A stretch of 64,000 nucleotides of DNA from Neurospora tetrasperma FGSC 2508 (GCF_000213175.1 NW_009799104.1:2288226-2352225), one strand, 5' to 3'. Counted from the stretch's first letter, positions 20,462 to 36,213 are shown. Translations and numbers: made by a program. Notes: generated from the letters alone by a model not told the origin.

Positions 20462-22600
20462 TCACAAACCCTCCCTCACCCCCTCCTCCCCATTACTCAC
20501 TACCTTCTTCGCCACTTTCTCCTCCCGATCATACACTTTCCTACCACCAACCCACGTTTCCCTAACCTTAATCTTCCTCAATCCCTCCCCGTTGTCCCTA
20601 GCGGCCAACACTTCCAACGGCTCATCAAGCACCACCCAATCCGCAAATGCGCCCTCTTCAATAACACCCGTCTTCCCCTCTGTAAACATCCCGCCCGCCA
20701 CCCCCTTGGTAAAGCCTGCAAGCGCCTCCTCAAGACCCAGTGCTTCATCAGTATACCAACCCTTATCGCCACCATCAGCTCCCTTGCCCGTATGCGGGTT
20801 CTTCCTCGTTACGGCCGCGTACATGCCCTCAAACGGGTTGGGCGGCTCAACGGGGAAGTCGGACCCCAAAACAGGCTGGACTCCCAGTTCGTGAATCAAG
20901 CTGCGCATACGGTAAGCTTCGGTGGCGGTGCGCTCGGGGCCCAAGCGTAACTCGGCGTAGGCCATGTCCGAGGTGGCGTGCGTGGGCTGGATGGAGGGGA
21001 TGATGCCTAGATCACGGATGCGGGCTTGGTCGGTGGGGTGAATGATTTGTGAGTGTTCGATGCGGAAGCGGTGAGAGGCTTGCTGGCAGTCCTTAAGTGT
21101 CTTTCCGTCGGAAAGATTGCAGGCGTCTTTGAGGGCGGCTTCGAGGGCGTCGATGGCGTACCGGTTGGCCAGGTCGCCGATGGCGTGGATGTTGACTTGG
21201 TACCCCGCGTTGGACCAGGAGCGGGCAAGAGACTCGAGGGTTGAGCCGTTGACGAGCAGGGAGCCACGAGTGGAAGGTTTGTCGGAGTAAGGATCGATCA
21301 TGGCGCTGCCCCAGGATCCTAAGGCACCGTCGGCAAAGAGCTTGACGCTGCGGATGGTGAGCATACCGTCTTCGTGCTGGGTTCTGACAGAGTTGGCCTC
21401 GAGCGGGCAGAAGACATTGCGCTCGCCGCACTCAATCATGGCGTACACGCGGAGAGTCCACCAGTCTTCGTTCCGGCTGGCTTCATCATACACCTTCAGG
21501 TCGGTCGGCGTCACGCCGGCGTCGTTCATGCCGACCAAACCGACCTTGTGCAGCTCCTTCATGGCAGTTTTGAGGAAGGTCTTCTTGCGCTCTGCGTCGG
21601 GCTTGGGCCATAGTGAAGTGACGATGTCCATGGCGTTGTCGCAGAAGACTCCTAGGCCCGGTTCCCGAATGATCTCGCCACCGGGGACCTCCTCCGGGAG
21701 CGACTCGGCAGGAATAAGGTCCAAGATGGCTTGCGAGACCCAGGTACAATGCACGTCGACTCGGTCGAGCATGATGTATTTACCCTTGAGAGCTGGGTCG
21801 GACTCGAGCATGGCCTGATGACTTGTTAGCAACCCTTTCGTTTATTTCTCTTCCGAAGCATAACAGATACTCACAGCACTAGGCATCTCCCCCAACACCA
21901 TCTGATCCCAACCAACACCTCTCGCCCTATGATGTATCAAAGTCTGTCAGCCAGCCGTCCTCTCACTTTCCCTCCCGCGCAACACGCAGTACGTACTCTC
22001 CACCCCCATCATTCAATCCCTAATTTACTCACTCACTCACTCACTCACTCATTCACCCCTCTCAATAACTTACCAGTTTTCCTTACTCCCCACATCACTC
22101 CCCTCCCTTTCCCTCTCCTGCAAATACTCCTTAACTCTCTCCCTCACCGTTTCCACACTGCTCGCTCCGAACAGATCCACCGAATGCAAAAACTCTCCAT
22201 ACTGAACTAGATGTCCATGGCCATCCCAAATGCCCGGGATGACATGTCCCGCTTTGGTCTCCACCACCATGTTGTTCCCCCCATCCTCATCGAAATAATC
22301 ATTATCCCCCACAATCAAGACATCCTCCGCCGAGTGAAACACCTTTGTAAACCTGCCATCGGGGGAAACGGAGAAGCAGTCGGCTTCTCTAGAAGAGCCG
22401 GCGGAGGTGAGAACCGAGGTGTAGCAGTAGGTCTTTGCTGTGATGGCAGAGCCGGAGTTGCGGATGGTGTTGGGGCTGAAGAGGGAAAAGGAGGAGGCGG
22501 GGTGGTTGAGGTGGATGAGGAAGGCGATGGCTAAGGCGCCGAGCGAGAGGCGGGGAGCCCAGTAGAGGACTCCTGGGGAGCGGGGGGTTGGTGGCGCCAT
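20462..22600 (-). CDS. Amidohydrolase (amidohydrolase 3 / YtcJ-like), membrane-anchored or secreted
   Basis: Metal-dependent hydrolase of the amidohydrolase 3 superfamily; the substrate is unknown. Three exons on the minus strand: 22600-22074, 21926-21875, 21814-20462, giving 643 aa. Residues about 13-30 (WAPRLSLGALAIAFLIHL) form a hydrophobic signal or anchor. Metal-site features: WDGHGHL with H128 and H130, DGALGSWGSAM, HAIGDLANR, RIEHSQIIHP and GSDFPVEPPNPF near the C-terminal end of the barrel; the order is that of YtcJ. Intron 1 (147 nt) contains an (ACTC)6 repeat; intron 2 is 60 nt. The 52-nt middle exon encodes ARGVGWDQMVLGEMPSA and is needed for the fold. Superfamily membership is firm, the reaction is not. 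Confidence 0.9.
22027..22050 (+). repeat. (ACTC)6 microsatellite in amidohydrolase intron 1
   Basis: Six perfect tetranucleotide units within the first intron of the minus-strand amidohydrolase gene. Confidence 0.95.
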
Positions 22601-23611
22601 TTGCTCCTGGTGCTTTGGTGATTGTGACCACCTCGCGCTGTCTTTTTGCGGCGAGTGTTGGCAACGGAGAAACTGACGTGATGAGTAGAGATGGTTCCCC
22701 TCAAATGAGCGTCGGAGTTACACAAAATGTGCCGAACAGATTTGTCAATAGTTCGGAGAGACAAGAGGAATATTTGCCCCGATGTCACTGTCATGCATCC
22801 AGATTTCCCGTTTATCTGCCGTGCGATAATGCAGGAACCCCCACGCCGGCCGCGAATATTAACCGGACTGCCGGAGCTGCAACATCTTCCGAAGTGCTCG
22901 GTCAGGTCTGACCGGGATCTCGATCCATCAAGTGAACTTCCAACAAGCAAGTCAAACGTCAAGGAGCGGATATGGTTGACAGAACCAAGACAGCTTATAC
23001 AGCCAGGATGCTCTGCAGTCAGTATCGACTGCTTAGTGTAACACATAGCGAGTACCGGTATCCCTACGGGATGACGCACATAGTATGGGTCCCTTAGTGG
23101 GATATCAAATTATGTCTAGTGTACTACGTACGCGGTAAACTTTACAACCCATCTCCTGGTTCCTGATATGCAAACATAAACCACCCGCCCTCCTCTTTGT
23201 CTTCAGGGTAATCGTTGCAAGCACGAACTTGGCATTGCTTGATTCCATAATACCAACACACTTGAACGGATACCAGTAGCAGGATGCTGAAGCTCACTCC
23301 TTGAAGGATCAATAACAAGCAAACAATCCATTTATATACAGCTCTTGTGCACCGGAGAGGGGCGAGGTAACAGTAGTAATCTCCGGTGCCAATGAACTTC
23401 GCACCAAACTAAAAAGAAACCAAAAGGGGTGGGAAGATAAATTGATAAGAAAAAAAAAACCTGATGCTATCATAAATTCGACGCATGCCACCCAATACTC
23501 GTGTAGCAGTACCGTTCTTTCCTTCATGCAGCCATCGCAGCCATGCCACCATATCCCATATCACCATATTCGTCCCTCTGTCAATGATTAATCGCCCCTG
23601 TTTTTGTCCTT
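22601..23611. other. Intergenic: amidohydrolase promoter and rsp5 3' flank
   Basis: About 1.0 kb between the amidohydrolase start and the rsp5 stop, both on the minus strand. Only short frames are present and nothing is recognisable. Confidence 0.55.
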
Positions 23612-26532
<2,921 letters not shown>

Positions 26533-29500
26533 TGTCGCAGATGGAGCGCGTCAACAAACTCGCACGCGGGGCTTTATGTTTCCGTCTCGTTTCTTGGACC
26601 AAGCAGAGGCTGGTCGCAATCGGTTCGGGTAGTCGGTCGCTCTCGCTCGTTTGGGATCGAGGACTCTCGGCTGGATGCAGGCGGGGCGGGGATGAAAGGA
26701 GGACAGGTCGACGATCGTACAAGCAGGCTGAACGATTGATACAAAAGGGCCAACTCTCGTTGCGATGGACACTGACGTTGACGAGAACGCGCAGTCACTG
26801 GCAACGGAATGGATGCGGCAGGGTGGATGAAATTCTGTAGGTGGCAGTAGGTGGTAGATGGAAGCTAGAGGGACTCTTGAGCGCCCGTAGGTGGTGAGGC
26901 TGTGCTGCTCTTGGTAACTCGTGTGTGGCCAGCCGGGCCCCCCGCTTTGGGTATCTTACGCTGTCAGGTAGTCACGGCGGCGGAAGGCGAACTGCAAGGA
27001 AAGGCCAAGCAATCCAAGAGGCCAAGGTTGGACGGCTGTGGCTTGGTAATACTAAGTAACCTAATCTCTGTACTAGCAAAGTCGGCAAGGCAGGTCTGAT
27101 AGGAAACCACTTCTGTGAATCAACCAGTAGGTAGTCTAAACTCGCTCGGATGTCTAGGTTCGTCTGGTAAGGGTACCTCTAGTTAGTAGTGTTGAGGTTG
27201 AATGCTGTCGTTTTTTTGTCGCGGTGAAGCTGCTGGAAGTGGCGGGTGGGTGAGCTTGGGTTCGACGGACCAACCCCAAGAAGGTCCAGGTGAAGAGCTC
27301 AAAGACCTTCACTAGGTAAGTTGCAACCGACGGATGATAGAACCCAACCAAAGGATGGGAGGGAAAACGACCGAGGAACCTGGACGTCTTGCGATGTTGC
27401 AAAGGTGCAATGGTGCAACCAAGCCAAGAAATTGACAGTCCAAGTTGGATAGCATTGGTGAAGAGACCGGGGGAGGTGACAAGAGATAATGGTTCAACAG
27501 CATTAACAGAATGTATGGCTGGCCTAGCATACTCTGTGTAAAAAGCCTAACTTTTCAGTTAGTAGCTCAGGTATCGCATTAACGAGTGGCTACTTTTAGG
27601 CCAGGAACTAGTTAGCAGAAGCCTGCAAAGAGCGAGAACTGAAGCGGAAGGTGCGCACAGTGCGGGACTTCCACTTCTTCTCTCAAGTACAGTAGTTGGT
27701 CGGGTCATTCGAGTCCCAGACTCCCAGGGGGCCACATTCACTCCATGCCCGCTTGGCATGGACGGCATCCAGATCTCGAGATCAACATCAACAACATCAT
27801 TGGCACACAAAGAGCAAACCTTGGTGTACATGGATCACATAGTCCCGTGTCTTTTTTTTTGAGGAGTTGATGCCTTGTGAGGAAAATATACCATGGCTCA
27901 CGGTTCAGTCATCGACACAGAGTTAGAATAGCTATGTTGGTCTGAATGCCTTTCCATAACTAGTAAAGGACTTCCACCGACCGCCCCAAGCTCCGAGGTC
28001 CCTCCAGGGAACGCCAAGATTGTAGTAGTGTAGTGTAGAAGCAGTCTGTTCCAAAAACTCCAATAGGTAGCCCAACGATCGAGGATGATCATGATCTTGC
28101 GCAGATCTACCAGATATCAAGTCACTACCGAACTTTGAAGAAACCTCCAGAGGCAGTCAATTAGGAAAGTGAACACTCCAAACCTCAACCTTGACAATTC
28201 AACGCACAGCACCTCTACATCCCATAACGACGATACACCGCACGGGGTGCAAAAAGGCGTTCGCTAGCGTATCCCAGTACATGTAGTATACCCCCGTTGC
28301 CGCCGACCGAGACGCTGCTGTTCCAACAATAGCGCATCACTGACACAAACGCCGGTCATCTCCATTTTGATACCCCTCGCGTGCGACGCAACTGCGGGGC
28401 GTTACTGCATCTCTGGATTTTCAATCGAGGTTTCTTTTTTTTGTTGAGGTGCTTTTGACGATGGGGAGTTCATGGAGGCATACCCATCATATGTACACTA
28501 TTTACACTACACCTACTAGTGCCTGTCATCATTGAAGCGAGACAGCAAAAGTGGAGCGCCCTTCGTTCGACACTTTTCAAAAGTGGTAATGCGCAATCCG
28601 CGTATAGCTCTTCTACTCACTCTACTATGCCTCAAAAACCAGCCTCTTCGAATTTCACCACAACCCGCCTTCGGTCTTATCGGAGCAAAGATGTCTTGCA
28701 CAGGTGTCTGTTGGGTTGTCATTGGTATGCCCTTTATATGTTGGAGTAGTTCAATCTCGGTGGAAAATGTTGAGATGTAGGTTCGCGGCGAAGGCGGCGG
28801 CACCTGGCATCTGACGATCCGTGGACTCTTTTTTTTTTTTTTTTTTCTTTCTTTATCTTTAGTGTCGGAACAACAATAGCGGTGTGAATAAAGTAGCATC
28901 GCTACACTAATTCGAGCACATGTTCGCAGAGTGAAGTATCAAGTGATAGCTTCAATTGTTGCCAAAGCTAGTCATTATGTGGTGATGGCTAGCGGTAACA
29001 GACAGCCCATATTAAGCAACTTCGCTGATGATTCCCCTGAGCAGACATAGCCGTAGCAAATGTCGAACCGAAAAGTAGTAGACGGCGCTTATGCCAAATA
29101 TCAAATACAAAAATTGAACGTGACATGAATAAACGAAGAAGAAATAAAAGAGCATATGGAATTGGCGTTTTCCTTCGTTTTACCCTCCCACCCATTGACG
29201 CCTTGCCGATACGCGCAGCCAAAATGAAAACTTTGAAAATCCCATTGCTCCCATGGTGCAAAAACAGGCCAAGACAACGAACCCTTCCTTTCCTCCACCA
29301 TTCAAGTGTCCTCCTCTTCCCTGCTGATATATCCTAATCTTACAGCCATCAAAAGGGAAAAAAACGTTCCCATGAATCATGAGCAACACGTACACCGGGT
29401 TGCCTGATAGTGGTACCAGCTCAGATGAGATCGAGCCCATCTTCACAATTCCAGGTAGTGTCTGCGGATGTCAGAGAGGGGCCGCATACGGCTCTGATTG

Positions 29501-29554
29501 TCCTGATGGATGCGGGATCCTGTGCCGTATGTCAGACCACCACCAAAAAAACAA
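26533..29554. other. Intergenic: rsp5 promoter and pab2 3' flank
   Basis: About 3.0 kb. The rsp5 5' region lies at its left end. It also holds a T18 run at 28829-28846 and several low-complexity patches. None of the short frames shows a domain. No RNA gene was recognised. Confidence 0.5.
28829..28846 (+). repeat. T18 homopolymer
   Basis: An uninterrupted T run in intergenic sequence, followed by CTTT units. Confidence 0.9.
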
Positions 29555-30366
29555 CTAGTAAGGAGCGTAGCCTCCTCGGCCGCGTCCACGGTAGCCGCCA
29601 CGGTAGCCTCCCCTAGGAGGGAAACCGCCCCGTCCACCGAAATAGCCCCCGCGACCGCCTCCGCGGAAGGAACCTCGACCGCCTCGACCGCCGCGCGACA
29701 TGCCGGGAATATTCGTGCGCTTGGGGACGACCTTGATGTTGCGGCCCTTGAAGACACTCTCGTTGAGAACAAGGGCTTGTGCGACTAGGCTAGGCTCGGT
29801 GAATTCGACATACGCGTAACTATTGGATAAATGACACCGTCAGCGTATGTACTTGGGAGTAATCAGCTGGGAAAGAAGAGGAGATACGTACCCCTTGGGT
29901 TGACCGGTAAACTTGTCGAGGAGGATGGTGACACGGTTGATGGACCCGCAGCTCTGGAAGTGCGCCTGGATCTCCTCAGGCGAAGCCGAATAGTCGACGT
30001 TTCCGACAAAGATGCTCCGACTGTCGATATCCTCCTTGTTCTCGGTGAGCTCGTGATGCTGTTGGTCCAGACTAGCTTGCATCTCGCGGAGTTTGGCAGC
30101 CTCCTCTTCCATCTCGGCGACACGGCGCTTCATGGCCGAGATCTCCTCCTGTTCACGATTACTTGGTGTTAGCGCCTGCACTCCGCGTGGAAGCAAACAC
30201 GGTGGATCGTATCGCTGGGCTTGGGCCGGAGCTGGCGCACCTCATCATCGTTGACATCGTCTCCCGCGTTCTGCTGCTCTTGCTGCTGCTGCTGCTGCTG
30301 CTCCTCCTCCTGTTGCTCCTGAGCGGCCTCTTGGGGCTTCTCCCCCTCGTTCACCACAGACGACAT
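29555..30366 (-). CDS. pab2: Nuclear poly(A)-binding protein (Pab2/PABPN1 family)
   Basis: RNA-binding protein of the PABPN1/Pab2 type, acting on nuclear poly(A) tails and RNA decay. Three exons: 30366-30199, 30148-29892, 29819-29555, giving 229 aa. The layout is an N-terminal Gln/Glu-rich tract (about 12-32, several CAG codons in a row), a coiled coil (about 57-95, [19 protein letters not shown]), one RRM (about 101-176) with RNP2 IFVGNV and RNP1 KGYAYVEF, and an RGG-rich tail (last 45 residues, many RGG/GGY), a likely arginine methylation region. The coiled coil-RRM-RGG order is diagnostic. The first intron uses a non-consensus donor GTTTGC; this choice alone keeps frame with the conserved coiled coil. 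Intron 2 (GTACGT..ATAG) interrupts the RRM just before RNP1. Confidence 0.9.
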
Positions 30367-32830
30367 GTTGCGAGTATGATTGGTTGGAGAGCGGCTTGTC
30401 GCGATTGTGTCGCGTGCAATACGGTCAGTCAGGCCTTGGTTGCGTAAAGAAACTGAAGTTGGCAGGTTAGTGAGAGAAACCTGAATGAGCGGGATCGAAA
30501 AGTGGTGGTTTGGGTCAGGCTGGCGCAACGGGCTGTAGGAGCGAGGCCAAGGTGGTCAGGTTGTTGGTCACCGATGCAATGGTGGAGGAAAAGGAATACA
30601 AAAGTGGGGAGGGGTCCGCTCCCGTGGACCTTCGAAAAGACGGGACCTGGCTGGAGCAAGGGATGGGGAGGGGACTGGACCAGGAACCTTGAAGCCCAAC
30701 TCTTTAACTTACTTTTAGTTGAACGGGACAGCACCGCCTTTTTGTAGAGCCTTGAGAACCTTGTTGCGAGAAAGAATGTGTTTGTTGCGTGGTGGGATGG
30801 GGCTGATGATGGCACAATCGGACTGAAAGACGGGCCCTGGTCGACGCAAAGAAAGTCGTTTGGCCTTCTGCAGCTGTTCCGTCACGTCTTCTCCATGTGC
30901 GCTTTGATGGGGAAATTGGAATCGGGGGGTTCTCCAAAACCTTGGGCTGGGTGACGGGACGCCGAGGGAGGGTGGCGTGAGTGTAGTGATAAGCACTGCT
31001 TGGCTCCTAAGTAGATAGGGAGCACGTGCCTCCCTGCTCGTGCACTGAGCCGAGATAACGACCTGGGACTTTGGGAGGAACTTGGACTTGCACTGCGCAA
31101 GAACTTTGTGAAATGCTTCACGCAAAGTCATTGGGATCCTCAACGATCGTCTGTATCAGACACAGGTAGTTTGACTAGTTCCTCTTTCCATTACTTACCT
31201 GAATCGGCATTACCTTACGACCCAACGCGAGCTACAACTTTTCATTATCGGCAGGGAGAGTTTCGGGACTGATGATTTAGATGCGTGTTTGGTAGCTGTC
31301 TGCCAGTCAACATTTTGATTCAGGCACTACATGTACTGCCTGAGTTCTCTTCCCAGACTAACTGCCGTCAACGTCACTTACCTCAAACAGACACATTGAT
31401 GTATCGTCCCTCCATTGTTGTCTCTGATCCTTCGATCACCATTTTAGCAAGATATGACACTCCGAAGACCATCGCAATAACATACAGAGGATCGAAACTC
31501 AATTGTCATTCTCGGCATCTTCGAACCCACATTGAAGCCCTCGATACCCATCACTACCTTGGCTCCATAAGGTACAATATTTATCAAGCTCTTGACTAAG
31601 GACCAGACGTAGAAGTCGGTTAAGCCAATTGTATCTTCATTAAGCACCGATCACCTGGTTGAAATGCTGTAACCCAGGTCAAAGTTGCCTGGACGCTTAT
31701 CGAGGCCAACGTCAGAATATACCTCCTGCGAAGACATCATCAGGCGCGGGGGGGTTAACCGAATACTCGTCTCCTATTACTCGCATATTGATAGGGGCAA
31801 TATAACTTACTGTCCCAACTTCCCAAGTGGGTGCGTCTCGTGGCAACAGCGAGCGCAGCAGAAACCACGATACCAATTAGGGCAGACATTGTCTTCGTTG
31901 CCTATCTCATGCCATTCAGTACCTGATCATCTTCAACTTCGGGATGCCTCTGGCAAAAATGGCCGGCGCTATCTTAGATAGAGAGCGAACATATCCTAAA
32001 ACGCAACGGGGTTGACTGTAGCTAGTGCGGCTGGCAGTTATGACCAGCCAGTTCGAATTCCCCTCGGGGTACATAAGATTGGGATTCAGAGGGCTTAAGT
32101 AGGTCCTCTCCGTGGTCAAGCCGTCGTTGGGCTAGGAAACCAGTGCGCGGTGCGCGGTGCTGGTGGTACAATTCTCAGAGCCGGCAGCTGGTCAGTTCGA
32201 ACTTTGACTTGGGCGGTTGAGCTGTTTGTCCCTTATTCTCTTCTTCCAAAATATCTCCTCCGGCAGATTGACAGGCAGGATCAAGCTCGCCTGTTCCCCG
32301 TTGAATTGCGGTTCTTTTTCAAAGAATCTCAGATGTTCGGTCCTTTTGCATGCCTGCGCATCGAAAGGCTGATAGCTGTTGCCAAAGCAACTTGACTACA
32401 TATCTGGAAAGACAATGGCTTACTGTAGTTTCCATATCCTTACGCAACACCTTCTCCGGAAGCACGGAGTTCTGCGATTCGTGAAGTAAAGGGATTCTGA
32501 ATTGTGAAAAATCCACCTTGAGATCCTACTGGAAATAGTTTTAACTGAGCGTCTCCTCCAACATCACTTCCGGCCCCTCGAGAGTGGTATTTCATGTGAA
32601 GATGTTGGACATGGGTTATAAATCACTAACGGTGTGTGAGTCTCAACACAGACGGTGGTTCATACTCGTCAGGGCTTGAATTACCTTCCGACCCTATGCG
32701 CCAGCGTGTATGGTTTTCCAGGACCGAAAGGAGTATTGCTTAAACATTATGGACGTTCGAACTAACATTTTGGCCTTTATAGTATGTGAATCTTATCTGT
32801 CCTCCAATCAAAATCGGAAGCCATTCCAAA
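30367..32830. other. Intergenic: pab2 promoter to tRNA gene
   Basis: About 2.5 kb. The left 0.8 kb is the pab2 5' flank. The rest (31.2-32.8 kb) is somewhat richer in A+T, with no recognisable gene or repeat; an eroded insertion cannot be judged by eye. Confidence 0.5.
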
Positions 32831-32922
32831 TCGGGTATGGTGTAGCGGTAACATCGTTGACTCTCACTTCTTAGGAGTGACTGCTCTCTCAACAGCCCCG
32901 GGTTCGACTCCCGGTATCCGAG
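32831..32922 (+). tRNA. tRNA-Glu (anticodon CUC), with intron
   Basis: Complete cloverleaf. Acceptor stem TCGGGTA (32831-32837) pairs with TATCCGA (32915-32921), followed by discriminator G. D stem is GTGT/ACAT, anticodon stem GTTGA/TCAAC, and T arm CCGGG-TTCGACT-CCCGG. The anticodon loop reads CTCTCA plus C after removal of a 21-nt intron at 32867-32887, inserted one base 3' of the anticodon (CTC, 32863-32865), the standard eukaryotic tRNA intron position. A T7 Pol III terminator follows at 32934-32940. The CCA is not encoded, as expected for a nuclear gene. Confidence 0.96.
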
Positions 32923-32933
32923 TCACAACATTC

Positions 32934-32940
32934 TTTTTTT
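32934..32940 (+). terminator. Pol III terminator of tRNA-Glu
   Basis: A run of seven T begins 11 nt after the mature 3' end. Confidence 0.85.
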
Positions 32941-33986
32941 GAACATTTTGCAATTGCTGCCAGGGCCATCCAGCAAAGCATAAGAGTAGTTAGTCCTAGT
33001 TTTTTTTTTTCCGTGGGATTTGGATTTTCTTTATAGCAAACTGAATCTCGCAGTGTCAACATCTCATTACCTTTTTGCCTTTTTCCCTCCTGTCTAAATG
33101 TTAGTATACTACGTAGACTTTTTCCATCGTTGTCCCTGTTGGAAGATGCCATCTTCAGGCCATCGAGTCATTACCTAGCGAACCCATCCAGCGTCTAGGA
33201 TATAAAATGCAAGTATTCAGATCTTAAGGTGACCCAAACTTTGGTCGACAGTAGGAAACGACATTATGAAGGAGAATCACTTGACGAGACGATGCCACGA
33301 GCTGTCGAGACACCGGACAAACCTGTGGTCCTTCATGGTACGTAGACAACTGTTGGAAGAAAGCGTGTTTCTATGGCGACGCTTGTCAACAAACACCCCT
33401 TTTTCTACTCGTGGGTGTTAGCCTTGGCGCGATACAACCTTATTTGGCGAAGCCAAGATCGAGCCTGCACTTAAACGCAGGTATGTAAATTGACTACACG
33501 GACATGGCGTGTAAAACAGTGTATTTAGTCAGCTTATGATTATATCTGAACATCATGTATAAGGATGGGACTGAGTATGATTTTAGTCGTCATCTTCCAG
33601 CCAGAGACATGATCTATCCAAACCGACGGGAACGCCAGGCACCCGACTGTCCATTCTGTTCCTGCTTGCTCGCTGCAGTGTACTGCTGCTTTGGCGGCAG
33701 CGCTACCCCGCAACGCCAACCCCACTGTCCATGTACTTCTGTAGGTAGGTGGAGGTTCTCCGCCGCGCGTCCCACTGCATCATCGTCCAGGCTCCAATGG
33801 GCTCCATCTAGCTGACACCGATCTGACACCTTGGAACAGCTCCCCCTTGTTACGAGCTCCCCCCAGCTGGGTTGATACCTTAGCCCCCTACTGCGTATAA
33901 TAAACAAACACCAACTCGCCGATCACTTACTCTCGCGTCCCCAAGCTATCTACGAAACAACAGACAAAAGAGTCAAGGAGAACGAT
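32941..33986. other. Intergenic: tRNA 3' flank and aip1 promoter
   Basis: About 1.05 kb with only short frames. The right part is the 5' flank of aip1; no core promoter motif stands out. Confidence 0.5.
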
Positions 33987-35926
33987 ATGCCCATCGAAAT
34001 CGACAAGATCTTGGCCGCTGCGCCCGCCACAGCCCGGGGTCAGGCCACCCAGCTCTCTTGCGATCCCAAGGGCGAGCGCATAGTCTACGCTGTAAGTCTT
34101 CTTCACCGCCAGCAATACCATCGCCAGCCAAAGTACACTCGAGCTTACCAAGACACATCCTTGGAACCCCGCAGTCCGGCAAATCCATCTTCGTTCGCAC
34201 CATCGACGAGCCATCCAAGTCCCTCCAGTATACTGGCCATACAACCACTACTACCGTTGCCCGCTTCTCGCCATCAGGCTTCTGGGTTGCTTCTGGTGAT
34301 GTCTCGGGCAAGGTGCGCGTCTGGGACGCTGTCGGTGCCGAGAACACCAAGGGCGAATACTCTATCATTTCCGGCCGCATTAACGATATTGCCTGGGACG
34401 GCGACTCACAGCGTGTGATTGCCGTTGGTGATGGCCGCGAGCGATTTGGCCATGCTTTCACCGCTGACAGCGGCAACAGTGTTGGTGAGGTTACGGGCCA
34501 CAGCAAGGTTGTCAATGCCGTCAGCATAAGGCAGCAGCGGCCATTGCGTGCGGCTACGGTGTCGGACGATGGATCCATGTGTTTCCTCCACGGCGCACCC
34601 TTCAAGTTCGCCGATAAGGCGTCGGAGCACAAGGGATTCGTTACCGGCACGGCGTTCAGCCCAGACGGTGCAACATTGGTCACAGTCGGTGCCGACAGGA
34701 AGATCCAGCTGTACGATGGAAAGACGGGCGCACCAACCAAGACGATCGGCGAGGGTGTCCACACGGGTGGTATCTATGGCATCAGCTGGGCTTCTGACTC
34801 GAAGCATTTCGTCACCTCCAGCGCCGACCAAACTGTTCGCGTATGGGATGCCGAGTCGGGCAAGAACACCGAAACCTGGCGGTTCGGGCCCGAGGGCAGC
34901 GTCAGCATCCCGGACCAGCAAGTTGGCGTAGTCTGGCCGCATGGCCGTACCGACGGGCTCATTATCAGCCTCAATCTCAATGGGGACCTCAACTACCTGG
35001 TTCCGGGCAATCCCAAACCGATCCGCGTTGTTCAAGGCCACAACAAGAACATCACCGCCCTCGGCGCCAGTCCCGACGGTAAGGCTCTTCTGACGGGTAG
35101 CTTTGAGGGCCGCGTCCTGAGCTGGGACCTCGCCGCGGGCACCGGAACCGTTGTCGACGGCCAGTCGCACTCCAACCAAGTGACCCAGTTCGCCCTCCCC
35201 CCCTCGGGCGGCACCGTCTACAGCGTCGGCTGGGACGACACTCTGCGCTCCGTCGACGTGTCTGCGAACACCTTCACCGGCTTATCCACCAAGCTTTCCG
35301 CCCAGCCCAAGGGCGTCGCCACCACCAGCGACGGCAAGTTCGTCGCCGTGGCCGCCCACACCGGCATCCAAGTCTACCAGGGCCCCGACCTCATCTCCGA
35401 GCTCCCGACCACCTTCACCCCCACTGCCATCGCCGCCTCCCCCACGGACGCCTCCGTGATTGCCGTAGGCGGTGACGGCAACACAGTCCGCATCCACTCG
35501 CTCTCCAGCTCTGACGGGACTCTCTCCTCCCAGCCCGTCGCCGTCCTTACCAACTCCTCCGCCCAAATCTCCACCCTGTCATTCTCTCGCGACGGCAAGT
35601 TCCTGGCGGCCGGCAACTCAACGGGCAAGATCGTCGTTTACCGCACCAGCGGCTCTGGCTCGTGGGAAGTGGAAACCGACCGATGGTCGGCCCACACGGC
35701 GCGCGTGCTAAGCATCGCGTGGAACGAGGCCGGCACGCATGCCGTCAGCGGCGGGCTAGACACGAATGTTTGTGTTTGGAGCTTGGCGAAGCCAGGGAGC
35801 AGGACGAGCGCGCCGAACGCGCACAAGGACGGCGTGAACGGGGTGGCGTGGACGGAGGAAGGTACGGTGGTTAGCACGGGTGTGGATGGGGCGGTTAAGG
35901 TCTGGAAGGTTTCGGGGTTGCCATGA
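33987..35926 (+). CDS. aip1: Actin-interacting protein 1 (Aip1), WD40 double propeller
   Basis: Actin-filament disassembly factor that works with cofilin in the cytoplasm. Two exons: 33987-34091 and 34175-35926, giving 618 aa; the 83-nt intron falls between VYA and SGKSIFVRTID. WD40 repeats run through the whole protein (VRVWDAVG, IQLYDGKTG, VRVWDAESG, VLSWDLAAG, VCVWSLAKPG, VKVWKVSGLP at the very end). The N-terminal QATQLSCDPKGERIVYASGKSIFVR, split by the intron, aligns with yeast Aip1 as I recall it, and the length fits the family (about 600-620 aa). Codon use is strongly C/G-ending, as in highly expressed genes of this genome. A 5S rRNA gene lies 310 bp downstream. Confidence 0.95.
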
Positions 35927-36206
35927 GGCGCTGGCGCGGGTATGGGGACTGACCAACGAGATATGGAGGGGATTGTCAAGGTAACCAAACTATGCTTGAC
36001 CCTTTTACATGAAAGGACTGCCTTACTTATGACTGATGGATTTGAGCAGGCGAGCAAGTTTAATTACAATGAAATTGAAGATATGTGCTTACATGGCATG
36101 GCTGTAGCTACTCGTATGATGAAACCCTCTCGTGGATAGGGGTCTCCGTGGATGGCGAACATTTTCAGATTCAAAACTCTCTACTAATGGCATTTCCTTT
36201 GCGCTT

Positions 36207-36213
36207 CATAATG
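36207..36213 (+). promoter_or_regulatory. TATA-like element of the 5S rRNA gene
   Basis: CATAATG sits about 29-23 nt before the 5S start, the place where Neurospora 5S genes carry a required upstream TATA element. The second 5S gene has TATAAGG at the same distance. Confidence 0.55.

Noticed and set aside
18431-22600. Detoxification gene cluster (nitronate monooxygenase with amidohydrolase)
   Set aside because: The two genes are convergent with separate promoters and no further catabolic or transporter gene directly beside them; adjacency alone is not evidence.
31141-32830. Relic of a RIP-mutated transposon
   Set aside because: The stretch is a little richer in A+T, but I saw no repeat ends, no degenerate transposase or reverse transcriptase frame, and no extreme TA enrichment. 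A quantitative RIP index would be needed to revive the idea.
34406-35179. 257-codon frame on the minus strand
   Set aside because: Antisense shadow of the Aip1 coding exon.
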